Source: Verrucomicrobiales bacterium (lineage in GTDB: Bacteria > Verrucomicrobiota > Verrucomicrobiae > Limisphaerales > UBA1100). From it: 57,078 nt of DNA. The stretch lies in assembly GCA_002721895.1 (NCBI GenBank), contig PBLV01000007.1:1-57078 (forward strand), in the 5' to 3' direction. A model generated the notes under the pieces. That model was given only the letters and a program-made list of their open reading frames with translations, made no database searches and had not been told where the DNA came from. Positions 9,380 to 17,828 of the stretch are shown piece after piece. Each line of letters starts with the position of its first letter. Position 1 is the stretch's first letter. The translations under genes were made by a program, and so were the position numbers.

Positions 9380-9745
9380 GTGGCCACGGCATGGGAACTG
9401 TCGGCCAAGGATTCAACCTTTGGTGGACTGACACTGGATGAGTACAAGGCTCAGATCGCCAAGTGCGAAGCAAAACGCGAAACCTTGGCCCAAGTGGAGG
9501 CATTGCGCTCCAGCGGGATAAAGGAACGTATGCTGGAGGATGAGTCGTTGAACGAGACGACTTATCGCGTGGTGGATGGAGTGAAGTGCGCGCCGACCCA
9601 CGGACGCAACTCGCCCTTGTATCGCGCGATGGGGTATGTGCCCTATGACGAGCGCAGCAGCGGGTTAACCCGCAAGCGAGCGGAGAGCACGCCGGAAGAC
9701 AACGGCACGGCCAACGGCGAGACTGAACTAACGGTGAACGAATAA
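9380..9745 (+). CDS. Small hypothetical charged protein
   Basis: I do not recognise this protein of about 121 residues. It is hydrophilic, with a probable helical part (LTLDEYKAQIAKCEAKRETL) and a Gly/Tyr-rich segment (THGRNSPLYRAMGYVPYDER), and a disordered acidic tail. It has no signal peptide. The start is uncertain: the only conventional in-frame choices are GTG at 9380 or CTG at 9362, neither with a Shine-Dalgarno sequence. The frame is open back to 9299, so coding could begin earlier. A good promoter upstream and a strong terminator immediately downstream argue that it is a real single-gene transcription unit. Confidence 0.6.
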   Translation: MATAWELSAKDSTFGGLTLDEYKAQIAKCEAKRETLAQVEALRSSGIKERMLEDESLNETTYRVVDGVKCAPTHGRNSPLYRAMGYVPYDERSSGLTRKRAESTPEDNGTANGETELTVNE

Positions 9746-9772
9746 CGTCACCGGATCCCGGAAGCATGACAC

Positions 9773-9797
9773 GGGCGGCCCGCGGGCCGCCCTTTTT
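9773..9797 (+). terminator. Rho-independent terminator
   Basis: A 20-bp perfect GC-only palindrome at 9773-9792 is followed directly by five T residues. It begins 28 bp after the stop of the 9380-9745 gene. On the opposite strand it lies just beyond the stop of the MCE gene at 9809, so the hairpin may separate the two convergent units. Confidence 0.85.
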
Positions 9798-9808
9798 CTG
9801 TTCACCGC

Positions 9809-11266
9809 CTAGAACAAACCGTTAAACATCAGGCCAATGACGCTGATGGGACCCTGATCCTCCATGGTCTCGGTGGCATTGTCCACCTTCTGGAGCGTGG
9901 CGCGCGCGTTCTTGAAGAGGCTGTCATCATTCACCAACATGCCCAGCGAGCCGTCCCCACGGTTGATCTTCTCCATGATGTCGCGCAGGTTTTTCATGGC
10001 CGCCGAGGCGTCCGCGTAGAGCACGTCCTGATTCACCAGCCGCCCCAGCGTCCCACCGCCCTGGTCCACCTTGGTCAACACGGACTTGGCCGCCGTGGCC
10101 GCCTCCGACACCGTGCCCACCGCCCCCCGTACGTCCGCCACCGCCCCGCGCGCATCGGCCACCAATGCCTTGGCATCCACGGCGGTCTCATTGGCCTTGT
10201 CGGCAGTCTCGTTGGCCTTGTCGGCAAACTGGCTGAATTTCTCGGTGGTCCCCTCCAGGTTCTTCGCGCTTTTCTGCAACGAGGCATACAGCTCATCCTC
10301 ATGCAGCAGCCGGCCCACGGTTCCCTCGCCCTTGGCCACCTTGGCCGTGACACTTTTCAGATCCGCCGCCACGGCGTTGAAATCCTCGGCGGTGGTGTTT
10401 AACAATGCGTAAAGTTTTTCGTCCTGCACCAGCCGGCCCACGGTCCCTTCGCCCTTGGCGATCTTGGCGGAAACCGCCTTGAGATCCGCGGACAATTGAC
10501 CAAAATCCATGGCGATGGTGTCCAATTGCCGGTAAAGCGCGTCATCCGCGATCAGCTTGCCCACCGTGCCCTCGCCGCTGGAGACGGCCGTGGAGATTTT
10601 CTCCATGTTGGCCACTGTACGGCTAAGCGAGTGGAACAACTCCTCGTCGTTCAACAGCTTGCCCGCCACACCTTTGCCCTGGGCCAGTTGGCCGGAGATG
10701 GTCTCCATGTTCTCGACAATGTTGTACATGCGGTTGGTGTTCGATTGCAAAAACTTCGCCATCGGCCCCACGATACTGTCGATCTTGACCCCCTTGAAGC
10801 TGTCCGTCACCGCCTCGATGCCGCTGGCCACGCTGTTCATGGTCGTCAACATGGTGTTCAAGTCCGCGGCATCCCGCGACCGCAACAAGGACCCTGATTC
10901 CAGCGCCACCGAGTCCAGCCCCGGCGTAATGGCGATGAAGTTTTGCCCCATCAACCCCGTAAACTTGATGGTCGCGGTGGCATCGCTGGTGATGCGGGAC
11001 CGGTGCTCCTCGCCGATGCGCAGCGTCACCCGCACCGGCTTGCCCTCGCCGCCGCCCAGCGCGATGCCCTCCACCCGGCCGATCTGCACGCCGGCCAGTT
11101 TCACGGGATCCCCCTCCTTCAACTCGTTCACGTTGTTGAAGTCCGCATGCAGTGTGTAGGTTTTCTTGAAGAAACTGAAATTGTCAGACACCTCCAGCAT
11201 CAGCACCGCCGCCATCGCGGCCAGCACAAAGAACAGGCCCACACGTGTTTCGAGTTGGTTTTTCAT
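9809..11266 (-). CDS. MCE-family (MlaD-like) lipid transport protein with six C-terminal repeats
   Basis: This is the periplasmic substrate-binding subunit of an Mla/MCE ABC system, anchored by one N-terminal helix (residues 9-25, GLFFVLAAMAAVLMLEV). The MCE domain covers about residues 38-115 (VNELKEGDPVKLAGVQIGRV). The remaining 350 residues contain six copies, about 45-60 residues apart, of a G-x-G-[TSV]-[VLA]-G-x-L-x-x-[DEQ]-x-x-[LF] motif. Examples are GEGTVGKLIADDALY, GEGTVGRLVQDEKLY and GDGSLGMLVNDDSLF, separated by amphipathic helix. At 485 residues it is much longer than E. coli MlaD (about 180). It is the last gene of the operon and overlaps mlaF by 4 bp. Confidence 0.9.
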   Translation of the reverse strand: MKNQLETRVGLFFVLAAMAAVLMLEVSDNFSFFKKTYTLHADFNNVNELKEGDPVKLAGVQIGRVEGIALGGGEGKPVRVTLRIGEEHRSRITSDATATIKFTGLMGQNFIAITPGLDSVALESGSLLRSRDAADLNTMLTTMNSVASGIEAVTDSFKGVKIDSIVGPMAKFLQSNTNRMYNIVENMETISGQLAQGKGVAGKLLNDEELFHSLSRTVANMEKISTAVSSGEGTVGKLIADDALYRQLDTIAMDFGQLSADLKAVSAKIAKGEGTVGRLVQDEKLYALLNTTAEDFNAVAADLKSVTAKVAKGEGTVGRLLHEDELYASLQKSAKNLEGTTEKFSQFADKANETADKANETAVDAKALVADARGAVADVRGAVGTVSEAATAAKSVLTKVDQGGGTLGRLVNQDVLYADASAAMKNLRDIMEKINRGDGSLGMLVNDDSLFKNARATLQKVDNATETMEDQGPISVIGLMFNGLF

Positions 11267-12033
11267 GGCTCCTCCGGGGATTCGGGTTCGTGTTTCAAGT
11301 TGGCGTTCAAAAATTCCTTCACCGCCGCGTCATCGCTGGCCCGGACTTCCCCGGGCGTGCCCTGACACAGGATGCGCCCGTCGCGAATGAGCGCCATGCG
11401 GTCGGCAATGCCAAACGCCAAGTCGCGATCGTGGGACACCACCATCGAGGTGACGCCGTGGCGCCGACGCAAATTCACAATCTCGCGGCCCACCGTGGAC
11501 GCCATGAGCGGGTCCAGCTCGCTTGTCGGCTCATCGTACAGCAGTAACTGCGGCTCCATCACCAGCGCCCGGGCGATGGCTGCGCGCTTGCGCATGCCGC
11601 CCGAAAGCTCCGCTGGCAGCTTGTCGCGCGCCTCCTCCAAGCCCACCAGCGCCAGCCTTTCCTTCACCACCGCCTCGATTTCTGGTTCCGGCTTCAAGTT
11701 GTGCTCCCGCAGGTATAATCCCACATTCTCCGCCAGCGTCAATGAGTTCAAGAGCGCGCCTCCCTGAAAAACCATCGCCATGCGGCAATGATCCCGCGTG
11801 CCCGGCTCCGCGGCGATCTCGCCATTGATGAGCACCTCGCCCGCGTCCGGCGTCTCCAGCCCGATGACGTGCCTCAACAGCACGCTCTTGCCGCTGCCGC
11901 TCGGGCCCATGATCACAAAGATTTCCCCGGGCGCCACCGTGAGATCCACCCCATGCAGCACCGGCTGGCCGTTGAAGGCTTTGCGCACAGAGCGAATCTC
12001 CACACGCGCGCCGCTGTTGTCCTTCTCATTCAC
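11263..12033 (-). CDS. mlaF: ABC transporter ATP-binding protein, MlaF-like
   Basis: This cytoplasmic ATPase powers the MCE lipid transporter together with the permease upstream and the MCE protein downstream. The 256-residue protein has a Walker A motif (GPSGSGKSVLLRH, about residue 40), an ABC signature (LSGGMRKRAAIARAL, about 143) and Walker B (LLLYDEPTSELDPL, about 163), followed by the switch histidine in VVSHD. The signature is LSGGM, as is common in the Mla subfamily. It overlaps the flanking genes by 4 bp on each side, which points to translational coupling. Confidence 0.93.
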   Translation of the reverse strand: MNEKDNSGARVEIRSVRKAFNGQPVLHGVDLTVAPGEIFVIMGPSGSGKSVLLRHVIGLETPDAGEVLINGEIAAEPGTRDHCRMAMVFQGGALLNSLTLAENVGLYLREHNLKPEPEIEAVVKERLALVGLEEARDKLPAELSGGMRKRAAIARALVMEPQLLLYDEPTSELDPLMASTVGREIVNLRRRHGVTSMVVSHDRDLAFGIADRMALIRDGRILCQGTPGEVRASDDAAVKEFLNANLKHEPESPEEP

Positions 12034-12788
12034 AGGTTAATCATCAGACGGGTCAATGCGTAGTCGAGTACCAAGATCAGCACGATGGAGTTTACAACCG
12101 CCTTGGTAACCGAGCGCCCCACGCCGCGCGGACCACCAATGGTCTCCAGCCCTTGGTGGCAGGACACCACGCCGATGACCACCGCAAAGGCGAAGCTCTT
12201 GATGAGGCCGTTTAAAATATCCAGCGCCCCCACCATGTCGCCCAGACTGTTCACGTAGCCGGCGTGGGAGAGGTTGACCGCCGGGTTAATGGCAATCACC
12301 AGCGCGCCCCCCATCCAGCCGATGAGGATGGAGAAGATGACCAGCAGCGGCAGCGCCACCGCAACGGCCAGCAGGCGCGGCACCACGAGGTAGTGCACAG
12401 GGTTGATGTTCATGGTACGCAGAGCGTCAATCTCCTGATAGACGCGCATGGAGCCGATCTCCGCCGTGATCGCGCTGCCAATGCGCCCGGCCAGCAGCAC
12501 AGCCATCATCACCGGCGCCAGTTCCTTGCACATGGCCAGTCCCACCATGCCGCCGATGTAGCTGGTCACGCCACGCTCAGCCATCACGGGGCCGGTCTGC
12601 AATGCCAGCACGCCGCCGATGAACAGGCTTAAGAGGCAGGCCATGAAGAGAGAGGCGTTGCCAATCTCGAAAAGCTGGTCCACTACCCGGGCGCGCTGCC
12701 GCCACGCCGCCGGCAGGCTTGCCAAGGCGTCCCGCAACAACAGCAGCATCCTGCCAATGTCGCTCAGCATCGCGTTGGATGAAATCAC
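12030..12788 (-). CDS. mlaE: ABC transporter permease, MlaE-like
   Basis: This inner-membrane permease has five or six hydrophobic segments and the conserved MlaE pattern: an amphipathic N-terminal stretch ending QLFEIGNASL, then GVLALQTGPV, then KELAPVMMAVLLAGRIGSAITAEIGSM. The GTG at 12788 is chosen because it overlaps the stop of the upstream lipoprotein gene in a GTGA tetramer, matching the 4-bp overlaps elsewhere in this operon. An ATG at 12770 is an alternative that shortens the protein by six residues. The protein is about 250 residues, normal for the family. Confidence 0.9.
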   Translation of the reverse strand: MISSNAMLSDIGRMLLLLRDALASLPAAWRQRARVVDQLFEIGNASLFMACLLSLFIGGVLALQTGPVMAERGVTSYIGGMVGLAMCKELAPVMMAVLLAGRIGSAITAEIGSMRVYQEIDALRTMNINPVHYLVVPRLLAVAVALPLLVIFSILIGWMGGALVIAINPAVNLSHAGYVNSLGDMVGALDILNGLIKSFAFAVVIGVVSCHQGLETIGGPRGVGRSVTKAVVNSIVLILVLDYALTRLMINL

Positions 12789-14239
12789 GGCGCGTCCGTT
12801 TTTGACCGGAATGACAGCAGCCACAACAGCCGCAGTTCCTTTCCCTCCTCGTCTTTCTTGTAGCGGATGAGTCCGAACAAGAGCGAGCATTTTTTGGACT
12901 GCGGCGCGCGTTCCCCGCGGTAGAGATTAAACAGGAAACTGCGCGTCGCCGTGCCCGTGGCAGCGTTCTCCCGCGTATGCCAGAGGGCAAAGAGCGGGGA
13001 GTAGTTGCGCGCCACTGCCTTGTTCTTTGGCAGCAAGGGCTCCAGCGGCGTGAACACCTGCAGCCGGCTTGTGTCACCCTCGCGCACGCGCGTGAACAGC
13101 GGCCAGAATGACTTGCGGTCACGAATCTCGCCGGTTTCCTTGCGTTCCTCCCGCATATGCTCGATGAGAGGGAATAAAATGCGCGTGGTGCGCCGCGTGA
13201 TTCGATCGGTTTCCAACTCACGCCCCTGGTAAAGTGGCCACAGAAAAAACTCGCGCTTGGTGGAGCCAGCCACGTCGCGTCCGTACAACGGCCACACGCG
13301 CGTACGTTTCTTGCCCGGCCCCTCGCCGAAGACAATGAAGGGCCACGGCACAGTGTACTCGGTGTAACCCTTCTCTTTGTCCACCAGCTTGTTAAAGAAC
13401 GGCCAGGCAATACTGGTCAGGTCTCCCTTGGCCGAGCGGCGCACCGCGTAGAGTGGCAGCAAGGCCTTGAAGGTTCGATGCTTGTCCGTCCCAATCCCCT
13501 CTTCCGTGTTGTGATAAAAGGGCCACGCAACGAACGTCCTCCGGTGCCCCCCTTTCTCACCAGGACCCTCCGGGCCTATTGTCTTCTCCTCATATCCCGC
13601 CAACGGCCACATGCGCCAACCCTTCAAGTTCTCCCCCTCGCGCAGGTGAAAAACCGGGAACAGATAATTGCGCGTCACGATGTCTCCCTTGCGCGACTTG
13701 GCGTAGAGCGGAAAGGCCACGAACTTGATCTCATCACGCAACATCCGATCCTTGAGTGTACCATAAAAGGGAAACACCGCGGTATAATCGCGCTCCGGAT
13801 CGCCCGAGCGCCGCGCGAAGTAAAACGGGAACAAGGTCGTCCTGCCCTCATCACCCCCCACCTGGCTGGCGCCGCCGGAAAAGCCAATCCACTGGCCAAT
13901 CTGCACCCGATACTCGCTGCCCGTCCGGTGATACGTTAGCAAGGGGAACAACACATCGATCGTTTCCGTGCTGTTGTCATCCCTCCGGTAGTGGCTGAAC
14001 AACGGCCTAATGGCGTGCTGTGTGTAGGTGGCATTGTTTTCGTCAGTGCCATGGCGCTGGTAAAAAATCGGCCCCAGAAAGCCCGCCTCACTGCCCTCCT
14101 CAACCACTAGGGGATGCGCATACATCAGCGGCCCCAGCGCCAACTCCGCGGGTCCCCCGCCGGCACCACCGCCGCCGGGGGCAAGACACCCGCCCGCCAG
14201 CATCAGCACACCCAGCAATAACCATTGTGCCCGCTTCAC
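12785..14239 (-). CDS. Lipoprotein with many WPLY-type repeats
   Basis: This 484-residue protein has a lipoprotein signal peptide with lipobox LAGGC at residues 15-19, then a Gly-rich spacer. The rest holds some fifteen copies of a four-residue core of the type [WFL]-P-[LFV]-[YFLAI] (FPFY, FPLY, WPFY, LPLY, WPLY, FPLI, WPLF), usually 20-40 residues apart and alternating with charged turns rich in Arg, Lys, Asp and Glu. That pattern suggests a repetitive beta structure such as a propeller or large sheet at the outer membrane. The function is unknown. It lies between the RND gene and mlaE, which suggests a role in lipid transfer. Confidence 0.75.
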   Translation of the reverse strand: MKRAQWLLLGVLMLAGGCLAPGGGGAGGGPAELALGPLMYAHPLVVEEGSEAGFLGPIFYQRHGTDENNATYTQHAIRPLFSHYRRDDNSTETIDVLFPLLTYHRTGSEYRVQIGQWIGFSGGASQVGGDEGRTTLFPFYFARRSGDPERDYTAVFPFYGTLKDRMLRDEIKFVAFPLYAKSRKGDIVTRNYLFPVFHLREGENLKGWRMWPLAGYEEKTIGPEGPGEKGGHRRTFVAWPFYHNTEEGIGTDKHRTFKALLPLYAVRRSAKGDLTSIAWPFFNKLVDKEKGYTEYTVPWPFIVFGEGPGKKRTRVWPLYGRDVAGSTKREFFLWPLYQGRELETDRITRRTTRILFPLIEHMREERKETGEIRDRKSFWPLFTRVREGDTSRLQVFTPLEPLLPKNKAVARNYSPLFALWHTRENAATGTATRSFLFNLYRGERAPQSKKCSLLFGLIRYKKDEEGKELRLLWLLSFRSKTDAP

Positions 14240-14285
14240 CGCGACATCATTGCGCCAGACCCGCGTACGATAAAAGCAAAAGGTT

Positions 14286-16991
14286 TCAACGCAGTCGCCA
14301 GCCCCGCCCCACCAACAACGTCAATAACGCCGGCAGAAACACCAGCGCCGCCGCCATGCAGGTCACCGTGCCCGTCGCCATCACGAAGCCGAGGCTCTTG
14401 ATACCCTGATGATCCGCAATCATCAGGCTCCCAAACCCAGCCACCGTCGTCAGGCCCGACACCAGGATGGCCTTGCCCGTGCTGCGCCCCAGAATGGCTG
14501 GGCTGGCCTCCTCCGAAAACCGGTTTAAAATATGCACGCCACTGGTCACGCCCACGCCAATGACCAGTGGCAGTGTCATCACGTTGGCCGGATTAAACGG
14601 CAGATCCACCAATGTCATCACTGCCGTCATCCAAATCATCCCCAACGCCACCGGTAGCAAGGCCAGAAACACACAAGCCACGCTGCGAAAATGCAGGAGC
14701 ACCATCACCACAATCGCCCCCGTGGCATACCACGCCGCCAAGATGTAGCTGTCCACCAGCAGTTTGGTGTACTCGAACAACTGCACCGGCGTGCCCGTGA
14801 CCACCACCCCTTGCTCCCGCACCGCATCCCGCACCGCTCCCACAAACTCGCCCTGCACCTCACGCTTCCAAATGTCTCCCCGCGGATGCACCCGCACCAG
14901 CAGGTGCCCTGTCTCCGGCGACACAAACCGGTCCACCAACGACTTGGGCAAATCCGACGGCGCAATGTGCCCGCCCGCATTCTGCGCCTGCAACACCGCA
15001 AAGGTCTCCCGCACATCGCGCATCATCGCCTGCTGGAACCGCGTCAATTGCAACGCCGCCACCCTCGGTTGCTGCCGGATCAAGTCCAACAACACCAGCA
15101 GGTCGTCGTACATCGAACGCAACTGCGCCTCCAGCACCAACTCCCCTTTCCCCTGCAGTTCAATCAAGGCGCGGCTGATGAACCCCTTCAGGATGCCCAA
15201 CGATTCCGCCAACAACTCCAGTTCAATCGATTCCCTGTCCATCGGCAGAAACTGGACCGGCGCAATTTGCCGCAACATTTCTCGAATCATCCGTTGCTTT
15301 GCGGGATTCTGCGGCCCGATAAACGGTGCCATCGACACCACCTCCTCCACCTCGTTGGTCTTCTGCTCAATCAACCGCGTCAACTCTAGTGCATGCCCGC
15401 GATTTGTCGCCACCACCGCGCCGAAGAGCGCCCCATGTGCGCGGTCAATCAGGTCTTTTTCCCATTTCACCGCCGGCAACCCCTCGGACTGCAGGTTGCG
15501 CAAATCATAATCAAATCCTACCCGCTGTGCCTGCCACACCCCCGCGGCACCCAGGGCCACCGCCGCCAATGCCACCCAGGCCGGCCGCCGCAACCACGCC
15601 CCCTCCAGCCGTTCCCGGCGCGACATCGCGACTCTCTGCTCGTGGTCCATCACGTTCTGCCGGCCGCGCAACAACAACGCCGGCAACATCGTCATCATAG
15701 GCACCAGCGAAACCACCAGCCCGCCACCGACAATCAGCCCCATCTCGCTGATCCCCTTGAACTCCGTGAATCCCATCGCCAAGAACGCCACCGATGTTGT
15801 CAGACAGCCCGTGAAAATCCCCCGGCCCGTCAGCACCAGTGCCCGGCGAATTGCGGCCGCCTCATCCGACCCACCACGCAACTCCTCCTCATAACGCGTC
15901 ACCAGGTGCACCCCAAAGTCAATCGCCAACCCGATCAGGATCGGCGCGAAGGTAATGGTCAGGATATTCAGGTGCCCCACCACCACCGTCGCGTAAGCCA
16001 TCGTGTAAGCCAGCCCCACCAACAGGCAACCGGTAGCTTTTAACGGCCGGCCTGTCTCGTGGTAGCCAAAGATGAAAATTAACGCCACCAGGAACAACGC
16101 CAGCAGCGCCGCCCGCGCCGTGTCCTCCTGGCTCTGGCTCATCTCATCATACTCCAAAACCGGTTCACCGGTGACTCCGACATTCACCCCCGGCACTTCC
16201 GCCTGCGTGGCCGCCGCCAGTTCCCGCAGTCGCTCCACGGCCTCCGACTTGTGCTCCTTGTCCACCGGATGTGCGTTCACCAAGAACAACTCCCCGTCCG
16301 CAAACGACAGGTGCATGTCCTGCTCCGCTTTTGGGTCCCCAACAAACGCCCCCATGCCCGGCGGCGGCGGCACACCCGGCATGGTGATCGCATTGGTGGC
16401 CTGCCTTAAAATCTTCTGCAACGCGGGCAGCGACTGAAGCAGCTTATCCGTGTCCGCTTTATCCGCCGTTGCCGCCGCCAGGAAACTGTGGTTGATCCGC
16501 TCAAAAAAAGAAGTGAGATTTGTCGCCCCCGAGAACGTCTCGATGAACGGACGGTATTCCCCCAGCCTGTTGGTCAATAACGCCAGCTTGTCCACCGGCG
16601 TCACCAGAAGCGTGTTTGTGCCCAGCGTCCGCAGGTCGCGCCGATAAAACACACTGCGAAACAAGTTGGTCTCCGCCGACAACCGCTGCCCCAACCGCGC
16701 CACGAACTGGCGATTGCGCTCCAAGTCCCCGCTTTCCACCACCACCACCAAGTCATCCTGCAGGGGAAATTCATCCAAAAACCGGATGAACTCCTTGTGA
16801 TACTCCTTCTCCGAGCCCACCAAGTCATTGCGACTGGTGTGGAATTCCAAGTTGAACGCGGTAAACGCCGCACAAGCCGCCGCCAGTAAAATCTGCGGCA
16901 GCACAAACCGGCCCGGACTGGCACACACCCCGTCCGCCAGCCGCGTCAGCAGGCGTTCGAGCAGGGGCGGCTTGGCGGATGCGGAAGCCAC
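14286..16991 (-). CDS. RND/MMPL-family transporter, HpnN-like
   Basis: This 901-residue inner-membrane protein has the RND layout: a first membrane helix (residues 28-47), a large periplasmic loop, five or six helices (residues 290-460, including ITFAPILIGLAIDFGVHL), a second helix and loop, and a final helix cluster (VMTLPLVIGVGVTSGVHILN). Size and arrangement fit the MMPL/HpnN group that moves hopanoids or other lipids to the outer membrane, rather than tripartite drug pumps. It starts 1 bp after yebC ends and is followed by the lipoprotein and Mla genes. The substrate is inferred, not visible. Confidence 0.8.
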   Translation of the reverse strand: MASASAKPPLLERLLTRLADGVCASPGRFVLPQILLAAACAAFTAFNLEFHTSRNDLVGSEKEYHKEFIRFLDEFPLQDDLVVVVESGDLERNRQFVARLGQRLSAETNLFRSVFYRRDLRTLGTNTLLVTPVDKLALLTNRLGEYRPFIETFSGATNLTSFFERINHSFLAAATADKADTDKLLQSLPALQKILRQATNAITMPGVPPPPGMGAFVGDPKAEQDMHLSFADGELFLVNAHPVDKEHKSEAVERLRELAAATQAEVPGVNVGVTGEPVLEYDEMSQSQEDTARAALLALFLVALIFIFGYHETGRPLKATGCLLVGLAYTMAYATVVVGHLNILTITFAPILIGLAIDFGVHLVTRYEEELRGGSDEAAAIRRALVLTGRGIFTGCLTTSVAFLAMGFTEFKGISEMGLIVGGGLVVSLVPMMTMLPALLLRGRQNVMDHEQRVAMSRRERLEGAWLRRPAWVALAAVALGAAGVWQAQRVGFDYDLRNLQSEGLPAVKWEKDLIDRAHGALFGAVVATNRGHALELTRLIEQKTNEVEEVVSMAPFIGPQNPAKQRMIREMLRQIAPVQFLPMDRESIELELLAESLGILKGFISRALIELQGKGELVLEAQLRSMYDDLLVLLDLIRQQPRVAALQLTRFQQAMMRDVRETFAVLQAQNAGGHIAPSDLPKSLVDRFVSPETGHLLVRVHPRGDIWKREVQGEFVGAVRDAVREQGVVVTGTPVQLFEYTKLLVDSYILAAWYATGAIVVMVLLHFRSVACVFLALLPVALGMIWMTAVMTLVDLPFNPANVMTLPLVIGVGVTSGVHILNRFSEEASPAILGRSTGKAILVSGLTTVAGFGSLMIADHQGIKSLGFVMATGTVTCMAAALVFLPALLTLLVGRGWRLR

Positions 16992-16992
16992 A

Positions 16993-17718
16993 TCATCCGG
17001 GCAACTCCGCGTTGGAGAAGACCTCCTTCACATCGTCATGGTCATCCAGCAAGTCCACCAGCCGGTTGACCTGCTCGGCCTGCTTCTCATTCAGCGGCAC
17101 CGTCAAGTCCGGCAACGCCGTCACCTCCGCCGACTCCGTAGCCACCTCGGCCGATTCCAGCGCCTTGTGCACCACCTCAAATTCTGATGGATCCGTAAGA
17201 ATTTCATACCCACCATCGTCCGCCTTAAAATCCTCCGCCCCCGCTTCCAGCACAATCTCCATCAACGATTCCTCCTCCGCATTCTCGCGCGCCACCAGCA
17301 CCTGCCCTTTCCGGTGGAACAAACGGCTCACCGCCCCCGCCGTGGCGATCTTACCCTCGTTGCGCGTGAGGATCGCACGAATCTCCGATGCCGTGCGGTT
17401 ACGATTATCCGTCGCCACCTCGCACAAGATCGCCACCCCGTGCGGTCCATAAATCTCGTACGTCAACTCCTCAAAATTTGCACCCTCTCCTTCCCCCGTG
17501 CCTCGCGCGATGGCGCGTTGGATGTTGTCCGCCGGCATGTTTGCCCCGCGCCCCTTCATGATCGCCAGTCGCAGCCTCTGGTTCATGTCCGCATCCCCGC
17601 CCCCCAGCCGCGCCGCAATCGTGATCTCCCGCGCAATCTTCGCAAAAACCTTGCTGCGCTTCGCGTCCTGCCGCGCTTTAACATGCTTGATATTCGCCCA
17701 TTTACTGTGACCAGCCAT
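16993..17718 (-). CDS. yebC: YebC/PmpR family protein (TACO1 family)
   Basis: The 241-residue protein opens with the family signature MAGHSKWANIKHVKARQDAK and contains AARLGGGDADMN and YEIYGPHGVAIL. YebC proteins are ribosome- or DNA-associated factors, reported both as transcription regulators and as aids to translation of proline-rich stretches. It is full length and heads the lipid-transport operon, 1 bp from the RND gene. That placement may be for expression only. A strong start (GGAGG 10 bp upstream of the ATG) supports this start codon. Confidence 0.95.
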   Translation of the reverse strand: MAGHSKWANIKHVKARQDAKRSKVFAKIAREITIAARLGGGDADMNQRLRLAIMKGRGANMPADNIQRAIARGTGEGEGANFEELTYEIYGPHGVAILCEVATDNRNRTASEIRAILTRNEGKIATAGAVSRLFHRKGQVLVARENAEEESLMEIVLEAGAEDFKADDGGYEILTDPSEFEVVHKALESAEVATESAEVTALPDLTVPLNEKQAEQVNRLVDLLDDHDDVKEVFSNAELPG

Positions 17719-17730
17719 GTGGAGGAACTT

Positions 17731-17828
17731 TCAATTATCAATGATCATTGATCAAGGAATTCTCAATTTCCAATGATCAATGACCCTTGATCATTCTTTG
17801 AAAAATGAAAAATGATAGTTGATAATTA
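17731..17828. repeat. AT-rich nested palindrome cassette
   Basis: The spacer between yebC and the DUF1501 gene contains outer arms AATTATCAA (17733-17741) and TTGATAATT (17819-17827), a perfect 14-bp palindrome TCAATGATCATTGA (17738-17751), and an inner hairpin AATGATCAA/TTGATCATT (17772-17780 and 17787-17795). The block is strongly AT-rich against a GC-rich genome. The last bases include the DUF1501 stop codon. It could be a small miniature element or a structured spacer; no T-run typical of a terminator follows. Confidence 0.6.
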
